Origin: CAYLLT01 sp964384465
Lineage (GTDB): Bacteria; Planctomycetota; Phycisphaerae; UBA1845; PWPN01
Assembly: GCA_964384465.1 (NCBI GenBank)
Contig: CAYLLT010000004.1
Location: 1-64,000, forward strand
DNA length: 64,000 nt
Direction of reading: 5' to 3'
Below are positions 52,856-60,440 of the stretch, piece after piece. Below the pieces are notes generated by a model. The model had not been told where the DNA came from and searched no databases. It saw only the letters and a program-made list of their open reading frames with translations. A program made the translations under genes and the position numbers. Each line of letters begins with the position of its first letter. Positions within the stretch are counted from its first letter, which is position 1.

Positions 52856-53836
52856 TTATCGCAGGTAACCGTGGGCGCGGTACCACGCGAGCGTCTGCCG
52901 GATGCCGTCGCGCGGGGAAACGGCGGGCTTGTACCCCAGCTCGTTTCGCGATTTGGTCGTGTCGAAGACGTGGTGTTCGAAGAACAAGTTGTATCGCTGG
53001 GCGTAGAGCAGCTCGATGTTGAACCGCTCGAAGATGCGGCGGCACAGGTGGTGATAGGCGCGGTGGGGCCAGTCCGGTATGGAGCGAATGGGCTCGCGAA
53101 TGGACATTTCGTCGGCGATCGTTTCCACCAGATACTTGACCGTGACCGGCTCTGAGCCGGTGATGATGTAAGTTTGGCCGATGATCCCCTGCGTTTCGCC
53201 GCAGCGAAGCAGTCCATCGACGATGTCGGAGATAAATCCCATGTGGCGGCGGTTTTCACCCCTGCCGATCAAACGGAATCGGCCGGTGCCTACCGCCCGG
53301 AAGAGGCCGAGCCAGTTCAGCATTCCGGGGCCGTACACGCTCGACAGTCGAGCTACGACGGCGGGAAGGCCATGGCCCCGGTGGTGGGACAACACGAGCT
53401 GTTCGGCCGCGTGTTTCGTTCTTCGGTAGTGTGAAGTGGGGCGCGGTGGATCGTCCTCGCTGATCGTGTGCCGTGGATTGCTCGCATGAATGCCCGCGCT
53501 GCCGGCGTACACGAACCGCTGCACACCGGCACGAATGGCGGCGCGGACGATGTTCTCCGTTCCGCGGACGTTGACGGCTTCGTATTCGTGCCGGCTCGCG
53601 TTGCGGCGAGAGGTGATCGCCGCCAGGTGGTAGACGTGCGTGCAGCCGATTGTCGCGCGTTCGATCGCGGCGGCATCGCGGATGTCACCCTGCACCAGTT
53701 CCACATCGGCTATGTTCCACTCCCCCACATTCGAAACCGGCCGGACCAGTGCTCGGACGGCGTAACCTGCCTCGCACAGCCGCCGGACCAGATGTTGTCC
53801 AATCGCGCCGGATGCTCCCGTCACGAGCGCCTTCAT
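52856..53836 (-). CDS. NAD-dependent epimerase/dehydratase (extended SDR)
   Basis: 326 residues. Rossmann motif TGASGAIGQHLVRRL, CTHVYHLAAITS, RFVYAGSAGIHA and the catalytic Tyr-x3-Lys in SHYRRTKHAAEQL. It likely makes a nucleotide-sugar or modifies a lipid-linked sugar for this glycan operon; related proteins also act as 3-beta-hydroxysteroid-type dehydrogenases. Its start overlaps the phosphodiesterase stop by 4 nt. Confidence 0.88.
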   Translation of the reverse strand: MKALVTGASGAIGQHLVRRLCEAGYAVRALVRPVSNVGEWNIADVELVQGDIRDAAAIERATIGCTHVYHLAAITSRRNASRHEYEAVNVRGTENIVRAAIRAGVQRFVYAGSAGIHASNPRHTISEDDPPRPTSHYRRTKHAAEQLVLSHHRGHGLPAVVARLSSVYGPGMLNWLGLFRAVGTGRFRLIGRGENRRHMGFISDIVDGLLRCGETQGIIGQTYIITGSEPVTVKYLVETIADEMSIREPIRSIPDWPHRAYHHLCRRIFERFNIELLYAQRYNLFFEHHVFDTTKSRNELGYKPAVSPRDGIRQTLAWYRAHGYLR

Positions 53837-55488
53837 ACGGTGGTCGCGCCTGCCGCGCTTCGCTCGCGGGTCGCTCCCGAGGGTCCGGCGTAGCGAGGCT
53901 CGTGCCGCCGTTTGAAATCACCGTCGATCAACTCCAGCAGCACGCGGCCGTCCATGTCGCCAGGGATGGGCTGGCCCAGGAGATAGAGAATCGTCGGCGC
54001 GAAATCGATGGCTTCGGCGCCGCTGATGCCGGCACGCGTGTTGATATGCGGGCCGCCGGCGATGAGGAAACCTTCGGATGAGTGCTGCGTCCTTCGCAGG
54101 ACGTGGGTGGTATCCGTAATCACGCCGAATTTCGGGTGACTGAGCTGCTCGATCGGCGCGCCCTCGGCCCATTGGACGACGAGGTCCGGCAGTTCGAGCA
54201 GGTTCGGGCCCTGGTACATATCGCTCGTGCGGATGACCTTGGTCACCGCCGGCTTGCCGGTGCGCGGGTTGATCAACCCTTTCAGCTCGCGACAGAGATC
54301 GTCGCAGACCTGCTCGTATTCCGCACCTGGATTGACGATGCCCATCGGCTCGCGGTCTTTGAGGTTCACGCTGAGGAAGGCCTGGAAATGATCGCTGGGC
54401 AGGAAGACGGCCTTCGTCTTCGTCCAATCGACATGGTTGCTGAAGGCGTGCGAATACACCTGGTCGTGCGTCGAGTCCGGCACGAGGTGCGTGTTGATGA
54501 ACGCGCGGACGGATGCGGGAATGAGGCCGCGCAGACCGCGCGTCCACTGGAGGATTTTGGCGATGCCCTGCGGCGGCGCGGGCTTCGCGGGAGCGGCGGA
54601 GAAACCCAGCTTTTCCAGTACTGTCGGCATGAGGTGGTTGGCCGAATAGTTCGTGGCGAAGCCGTGGACCGACACGACGAAGAACGTGGTGTTATCCGAG
54701 AGCTGTTGGAATACGCTGGCCACGGCGGCATCGAGCCGGGCATGCAGGTCCGGCAGCATCTCGGCCAGATCGGCGGGCGCGGCCGGCTGATGGGCCCAGT
54801 GCGATTTCTCGAAATGGTGATAGAACTGATGACCCGCATAGTGCACTTCGGAGAAGACCGAGATGAACAGGTCCCAGTCCTCGCGCTGGAGCAGATCCAA
54901 TGTGACGCGGCATTTGCTGTCGATGTTGGAGCACATGGTGCGATAGAGCCGCCGCTCCTGTCGGACGGAACGGGGCACGACGACTTCATCGGGATGAGGG
55001 TAACGGCCGTAGCGGCGGATCACCTCGCCGAGATAGTCCGGCGGTATCGACGCAGGCGATTTCAGGAGCGGGTAGTGCTCGCCCCACGCACTGAGTTGTA
55101 CGCCGTCCACTCCCTCAATGGGGAAGGTCTTGGGCACGTCGATTGCGGCAACTTTTTTGCCGGAGCCCCGCAGCCGCGACCAGAACGGCAGATAGCGGCA
55201 GTGGTGCGCGTCGATGCGCTCGATGCTGGTGGTGCCCCGCTTCATCTGGAGATAGTTGTAGAACGCATGCTTGGCCGGCGTGACGCCCGCGTTGAGCGAC
55301 GGCCACGGCGAATCGGAGAACATCCCTCTGGTGGAGATCAGCCGGCCGAAGGTGTTGGATTTCATGAGCGACGTCAGGAAAGGCATGCGGCCTTCCGACG
55401 AGAATCGAAGCATCAGATCGACGTCGCAGGCGTCGAGGCCGATGATCACGATTTTCGCCGCATCGCGGTCGTTGTTCTGGTGGGTCAT
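53833..55488 (-). CDS. Alkaline-phosphatase-superfamily phosphodiesterase (nucleotide pyrophosphatase type)
   Basis: 551 residues, without signal peptide. KIVIIGLDACDVDLMLRF holds the first metal Asp; DSPWPSLNAGVTPAKHAFYN has Ser where type I PDE/NPP enzymes carry the nucleophilic Thr/Ser; SVHGFATNYSANHLMPTVLE and EGFLIAGGPHINTR give further metal ligands. Family members cleave phosphodiesters or phosphoanhydrides, and some transfer phosphoryl groups. Placed in the middle of a glycan operon it may trim nucleotide-sugars or handle a phospho-sugar decoration. Coupled by ATGA to both neighbours. Confidence 0.85.
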   Translation of the reverse strand: MTHQNNDRDAAKIVIIGLDACDVDLMLRFSSEGRMPFLTSLMKSNTFGRLISTRGMFSDSPWPSLNAGVTPAKHAFYNYLQMKRGTTSIERIDAHHCRYLPFWSRLRGSGKKVAAIDVPKTFPIEGVDGVQLSAWGEHYPLLKSPASIPPDYLGEVIRRYGRYPHPDEVVVPRSVRQERRLYRTMCSNIDSKCRVTLDLLQREDWDLFISVFSEVHYAGHQFYHHFEKSHWAHQPAAPADLAEMLPDLHARLDAAVASVFQQLSDNTTFFVVSVHGFATNYSANHLMPTVLEKLGFSAAPAKPAPPQGIAKILQWTRGLRGLIPASVRAFINTHLVPDSTHDQVYSHAFSNHVDWTKTKAVFLPSDHFQAFLSVNLKDREPMGIVNPGAEYEQVCDDLCRELKGLINPRTGKPAVTKVIRTSDMYQGPNLLELPDLVVQWAEGAPIEQLSHPKFGVITDTTHVLRRTQHSSEGFLIAGGPHINTRAGISGAEAIDFAPTILYLLGQPIPGDMDGRVLLELIDGDFKRRHEPRYAGPSGATRERSAAGATTV

Positions 55489-56573
55489 GTGTTTGAAGTT
55501 TCCTTGATTGATGGCTCAGAGATCATCGCCGACTCGGGTTCAGCGGGGCAGACCGCGCGGCCTGTGCGGGCGGACTCTTCGGCGGCTTCGATCAACGCCA
55601 GGCTTCGATAGCCGTCCAGCAAGTCCGGGCTCGGCGGCCGGTTCGTCCGCACAGCTTCGACGAAGTGCGTCAGTGCCGCGCGATAAGACGGCTCGTATCC
55701 GGGCGATCGCAGTTTTCTCAGCGCGTGACCGCAGGTGAATGCCACAGACAGGCCCTGCCGCAGCCGCCGCCAGCGATCGCCGCGGCGATGCGGCGCGGTG
55801 TACTCCACATTCCACGAGTGATACCGATCGACGGACAACTTGCCTGACCGGCCGTAGACTTCGAATCGGTCTTCTTCGACGCTGCATAACGAAAAGAAAG
55901 ATTCAATCGTCAATCCGTCGGCGAGTTGGACCCGCAGTGTGGCCGTATCGTCTTCGCTTTGCAACGAGCGGACTGTCGCGCTGACTTCGCGCACATCCTG
56001 CCCCCATAAAAATCGGAACAGGTCGGCATGATGCGAGGCCAGATCGAGCAACACGCCTCCGCCGCCGGCGCGGGTCCGCTTCCATTCCGGCAACTGTGCC
56101 GCGGACGTGGAGAACACCGAGCGCGCGCCGACCAGCTCGCCGATTCGGCCGGACTGCAACTGACGCCGCAGCTCGGCATGGAGCGGGTTGAATCGATAAT
56201 TGAACCCGATCATTCCCGCCACGCCGGCGCTGCGCCACGCGGTCAGCACGCGCCGGCCCTCGGCGGTATTCATCGCCAGCGGCTTTTCGAGATACACCTG
56301 TTTGCCGCGGCTCATCGCCGCGATGGCCGTCTCGGCATGAAGCGCGTTCGGCACGGCGATCAGCACCGCGTGGACTTCCGCCTTTTCGACAAGTTCGCTA
56401 CCGTCGCGATGAGTGTCGGCGCGAGGCGCCAATCGCCGGGCGTCATCCAGCCGCCGCGGGTCCGATTCCGCCAGCGCGACCACTTGAACGCCCGGCAACC
56501 GCGTCAGGATCGGCAGGTGCACGCCTTGCACGATCCGTCCGCAACCGATGATGCCCATTCTGACATCGGTCAT
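55485..56573 (-). CDS. Gfo/Idh/MocA family oxidoreductase in glycan operon
   Basis: 362 residues. MGIIGCGRIVQGVHLPIL Rossmann motif, YLEKPLAMNTAEGRR catalytic signature, and GGVLLDLASHHADLFRFLWG with the C-terminal histidines. In sugar operons such enzymes make keto-sugars or 3-keto intermediates (for example WlbA or 3-keto-UDP-sugars). ATG at 56573 follows a TGATG junction with the upstream gene; a GTG 3 nt earlier is an alternative. Confidence 0.88.
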   Translation of the reverse strand: MTDVRMGIIGCGRIVQGVHLPILTRLPGVQVVALAESDPRRLDDARRLAPRADTHRDGSELVEKAEVHAVLIAVPNALHAETAIAAMSRGKQVYLEKPLAMNTAEGRRVLTAWRSAGVAGMIGFNYRFNPLHAELRRQLQSGRIGELVGARSVFSTSAAQLPEWKRTRAGGGGVLLDLASHHADLFRFLWGQDVREVSATVRSLQSEDDTATLRVQLADGLTIESFFSLCSVEEDRFEVYGRSGKLSVDRYHSWNVEYTAPHRRGDRWRRLRQGLSVAFTCGHALRKLRSPGYEPSYRAALTHFVEAVRTNRPPSPDLLDGYRSLALIEAAEESARTGRAVCPAEPESAMISEPSIKETSNT

Positions 56574-58333
56574 CACTTCGGCGGCTCTCGCGTGGGTCCG
56601 GATGACGACATCGCGGGTGCTTCCGCAAGCCGCCTTAATTTCTCGGAGGGGTCAACAATCTCCATGTCTCTGTTCGTCGCCTGCTTGAGGTTTTCCAGAA
56701 GTTGCCGTGAAGGGTTCAGGGCGAACACCTCACCCGCCGCGGAGAAGTTGTCGGGCAGTTCCGAGCCGTCCAGCAGCAGGATTCGCACGTCAGGATGCAG
56801 CCGGTGAGATAGCGCCAGCACCTGTCCCAGGTTCATCGGCGGCACCGCGCTACAGATCAACAACGGCTGCTGCTGCCGGTTGATCTGCCGGGCGATTTCG
56901 TGGGTGTCGTACCAGGCGATGCCTTTGTTCCACCACGTGTCCGCCTGAAGGAAGGCGACGCACGACACCGCTCCGCCCATCATCAGGAACGCCGCTGTGC
57001 CTCGCGCGATACGTCGCCGCAGAGGTCGCGCGGACATCAGGCCCCTTGCCAGGAGCCACGCAACCGAAACCTCGATCATCAGATAACATGGGGTCCAGTA
57101 TCGAGCCACACCCGATCGCCGTCCGCCGAAAATCAGATCCGGCAACATCAGCGGCAGGACCGATGCCGCCATGACCGCCAGCACCAGTACATATACTCTT
57201 CTCCCGATCGTGCGACAGAGGTGATAAACGGCGACGGCGATGAGAAGGATCAGCGGTATGGGCACAATGTATTTGAACGCGAACTTCTGCGTGATCGTCG
57301 GGTCCACAAATACAGTGCTGAGCCCCTTCACCCATGCCCGGCCAAGCTCTATCAGGCCATGATCGACCCGTGCCCAGGAAGTCTGGTCGCGTATCAGCCG
57401 GTACTTGATGAGCATCACAATGACCCACGGCACGAACGCAATCGATGCAATCGCGATGCAGCGCAAATATGCCATCAGGGGCCGCGGAGCTCCCAGCCGT
57501 GTCGCCGAGCGGTTTCCGTGCGTGACGACGGCCAGGTAAATGCCGTGAGCCAGCATCACCAGCACGAAGAACAGGTGCGTGTACAACCCGGCGGCCAGGA
57601 TGGCCGCGTACAGCCACCAGGAAGCGCGTGTCTGAAGCCGTATCGCGCGAAGGAGTACCGCGGTGGACAGCAACGTTATGACCGTCCACAGGGCATATGA
57701 CCGCGCTTCCTGGGCGTACATCAGGTGAAACGGCGAGAGGGCCAGGAGCGCGACACCGAGCCATGCCGCCACCGCCGACTCGAACATTTCCATGCACAAC
57801 CAGTAAACACAGGGAAAAGACAGCAGACTGATGGCCGCACTCGCACTGCGTACCGCCGCCGGGGAATCGCCGAACACTGCGGCCCATACACGGGCCAGTT
57901 CGTAGTAGAGAGGAACCTGGTGCGTATCGCCGGTGGCGAGCGACATCGCCGTTGCGAGGAGACCGCGATCGGCGCTGATCTGCTGGTATTTCAATACATC
58001 GCCCACCGTGTGCAGGCGATCGTCGAAGGCGTCGCGAAGATCATCGGCCCGATAACCCGAGATGCTTAAGGACGTGAAGGCCTCGTCGTGCCAGTACGGC
58101 CTGCGATCGAGATTCACGAACCGCCCCGCGGCGGACAGGAGTGCCAGCAGCAGCGCAGTGCTCACCAGCCATGCCGGGGCGGGCGTCACCGGGAACGAGC
58201 CACGCTCGGCGATGCCTGCCTGAACTCCGTCCCCGTCAACCGCGCGCGTGGTTTGTCGCAATTGATTGCCCCTAAAAGAGTTGTGGGTCTTCAGCCTTTC
58301 ACCGGCAAACGAGGCCCCTTGCCAGACCCGCAA
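56573..58333 (-). CDS. Membrane glycosyltransferase, GT39/ArnT-like
   Basis: 586 residues from a TTG at 58333 (start uncertain; the TM domain begins near residue 52). About ten TM helices. The GT-C acidic motif is in the first extracytoplasmic loop: LDRRPYWHDEAFTSLSISGY (DE after W-H), followed by PLYYELARVWAAVFGD. The later loop PHLMYAQEARSYA-type sequence (FHLMYAQEARSYALWTV) is characteristic of dolichol/undecaprenyl-phosphate-sugar transferases of the ArnT/PMT class. First gene of the glycan operon; it would work on the periplasmic side. Confidence 0.85.
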   Translation of the reverse strand: MRVWQGASFAGERLKTHNSFRGNQLRQTTRAVDGDGVQAGIAERGSFPVTPAPAWLVSTALLLALLSAAGRFVNLDRRPYWHDEAFTSLSISGYRADDLRDAFDDRLHTVGDVLKYQQISADRGLLATAMSLATGDTHQVPLYYELARVWAAVFGDSPAAVRSASAAISLLSFPCVYWLCMEMFESAVAAWLGVALLALSPFHLMYAQEARSYALWTVITLLSTAVLLRAIRLQTRASWWLYAAILAAGLYTHLFFVLVMLAHGIYLAVVTHGNRSATRLGAPRPLMAYLRCIAIASIAFVPWVIVMLIKYRLIRDQTSWARVDHGLIELGRAWVKGLSTVFVDPTITQKFAFKYIVPIPLILLIAVAVYHLCRTIGRRVYVLVLAVMAASVLPLMLPDLIFGGRRSGVARYWTPCYLMIEVSVAWLLARGLMSARPLRRRIARGTAAFLMMGGAVSCVAFLQADTWWNKGIAWYDTHEIARQINRQQQPLLICSAVPPMNLGQVLALSHRLHPDVRILLLDGSELPDNFSAAGEVFALNPSRQLLENLKQATNRDMEIVDPSEKLRRLAEAPAMSSSGPTREPPK

Positions 58334-58573
58334 GTAGACCGGCCCGAAACGTATTGTAATCAGTTATCGGCCGTTGTCGGGTTATGTTGGGATATGTCTC
58401 CAATCGACCGCGCCGGGACGCCTGTTGACCTCGATGTGAGCCTAAAAGTGACCGCCAGTCCGGCGCGCGAAAACAATACTGATCCCGGGTTTTATAATCA
58501 GCTCGGTCCGATGAAATCAAGCCGTGGAGGTCGTCGAGCTGTCCAGGGGGTTGTGCCCGATCTGCCAAGACGG

Positions 58574-60352
58574 TCATTCGTTTGGTTCTTTCGATGTGTT
58601 GCTCTCCGCGTGAACGATTGTTCCATCCGCGATGGCCTGGAAGAATTTTGGGGACCAGTCGCCGAAGCGCGGGCCGGCCTGCTTTCGGACCTGCACGACA
58701 ATCAATCCCTCTTGAAGATCGACCCGCAGGATGCACGAGAAGAGCGAGCCGTGCCCCACCGTCAGCGGGCTGAAGATCAAATCCTCCGGACGGGTGGAGC
58801 CGGCGGGCGATCCGGGTTTGAAATCCTTCATCCAGTGCATGCCGATGCCCTCTTCCTCGGTCACGCCCGGATACCGGCGGCCCAGCGGCTCCGGCAGCAG
58901 CTTCGCGAACGTCTTCGGTGAGATGAATTCCAGATCGCCGTAGCTGCCGCGATTGGCCATCCACTGGGCCAGCGCGCCCAGCTCGCGGGCGGTGACCTGC
59001 GCGCCGGAGCTGGCGTTAACCATGGGGATGTCGCCGAGGCCGAGCGGCTCGAAGAGATGATCGCGGTAGAGGTGAAGGGCGCTTTTGCCGGTGACGATCT
59101 CCATTGCTTCTCCTGCAAGATCGAAACCCATGCCGGTGTAGTTGTAGGCCTTGCCCGGCTCGTTCGCGTCGATGCCGTTCAGGACGATGTTATCGAGGTA
59201 GGCGTTGCGCACGCCGCCCCAGTCGCCGTGGCCGGACAGGCCGCTCATGTGCGTCAGACACTGGCGGAAGGTCGGAACGTGCGGACTGTGTTTCGGATAA
59301 TCCGGGAACACGGATGCGAGCGAATCGTCCAATCCGATCAGGCCCTGGTCGATGAACTGGCTGAAGAGGATCGCGGTGACGGTCTTGGTGATGGAGGCGA
59401 GATCGCAGCGGTAATCCAGGCCGATCATGCGAAGCTGGCTCTTGTCGCGGCCGAAGGCTTCGTGCGTGATGATGACGCCGTGACGCGCGACCAGCGTGAC
59501 GAATGGTTCGCCCGAGTCCTCGGCCCACGCTTTGCACACGGCGTCGATCTTCGCTTTGGCGTCGGGATGCACGCCGGCTTCGTCCGGGGGACCTTCATGC
59601 AGCGTCGGGGCGGGCGTTGAACGCTTGCGCGGCGGTTTGAGCGGGCGGACCTTCGCGTCGAGGCCGAGAACTTTCAGCTTGAGCGCCAGATGGTAGTCGT
59701 CGTTGAGGACGGCTGCGGATTCGATGGTGAGCGGCGGGCGGCCGAGCGGCTTCGTATCGGAGAGACCGGAAAGGAAGATCGCGACAGCTTCACTATCGTT
59801 GAAGCTTCGGAAGAACAGGTCTTTCGAGGTTCGGGTGATTTCGTCCTGATGCTCGCGCCAGACCTCCGTGGTGATCGGACCCGGCAGTGGGTCAAGCGTG
59901 ATACAGGAATCCGGCGGGAAATAAAAGAGAAACATCGGCGGCCGGCAATAGAAAGTCATCGCGCGGCGAAGCGGAGTACCATTCGGTGCCGTCGCCTCGA
60001 TGTAAGCACCCCATCGGCCCGGCTTGGCCGGCGTGGCGACCTCGTTCAGCTCGGAATCAAACCAGCGGACGCGCAGCTTCCCGTCGGATCCGAGGCGGCG
60101 GACCTCATCGACATCGCGCCAGACAATCCGCGGCGGATCGTTCGGGTTGAAAATGAAAGTGAAGGGTTTGGCGGTGATCAACTCCTGCGATTGAAAGCGG
60201 CGGCGTTCGTCCTTGAAGCGGTCAAGCGCATTCTTTGCATCCTCCGACGCCTGTGCCGGCTGCGTTGAAGGAGGTCCGTCGTGACGGAGAGCGGATGAGC
60301 AAGCCGGAAGGCCCGCGATAAGAAATGCGGTCAGGAGCTTGTACTTTTGCAA
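58574..60352 (-). CDS. Serine hydrolase lipoprotein, beta-lactamase/EstB-like
   Basis: 592 residues. A TTG start at 60352 is proposed because AGGGGA lies 8-13 nt upstream and the signal peptide KYKLLTAFLIAGLPACSS with lipobox LPAC follows at once; no ATG fits. An N-terminal region of about 300 residues holds no known domain; it includes MFLFYFPPDSCITLDPLPGP. The C-terminal class C beta-lactamase-like domain has SxxK in DLASITKTVTAILF, Y-x-N-like AYNYTGMGFDL, and HxG-like VGHGSLFS. Probably a D,D-peptidase-like or esterase activity at the cell surface. Confidence 0.82.
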   Translation of the reverse strand: MQKYKLLTAFLIAGLPACSSALRHDGPPSTQPAQASEDAKNALDRFKDERRRFQSQELITAKPFTFIFNPNDPPRIVWRDVDEVRRLGSDGKLRVRWFDSELNEVATPAKPGRWGAYIEATAPNGTPLRRAMTFYCRPPMFLFYFPPDSCITLDPLPGPITTEVWREHQDEITRTSKDLFFRSFNDSEAVAIFLSGLSDTKPLGRPPLTIESAAVLNDDYHLALKLKVLGLDAKVRPLKPPRKRSTPAPTLHEGPPDEAGVHPDAKAKIDAVCKAWAEDSGEPFVTLVARHGVIITHEAFGRDKSQLRMIGLDYRCDLASITKTVTAILFSQFIDQGLIGLDDSLASVFPDYPKHSPHVPTFRQCLTHMSGLSGHGDWGGVRNAYLDNIVLNGIDANEPGKAYNYTGMGFDLAGEAMEIVTGKSALHLYRDHLFEPLGLGDIPMVNASSGAQVTARELGALAQWMANRGSYGDLEFISPKTFAKLLPEPLGRRYPGVTEEEGIGMHWMKDFKPGSPAGSTRPEDLIFSPLTVGHGSLFSCILRVDLQEGLIVVQVRKQAGPRFGDWSPKFFQAIADGTIVHAESNTSKEPNE

Positions 60353-60440
60353 TAGCGGTCCCCTATCAGTGAGCTTTACTCTACAGGATACACGCGGGAA
60401 GATACCGCGTGGAGACTGGGGCTGTTTTGAGGGAACAAAC

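Noticed and set aside
58334..58573. Possible small gene between the GT39 and serine-hydrolase genes
   Set aside because: Short frames only, no ribosome-binding site or conserved-looking sequence; probably the promoter region of the glycan operon.
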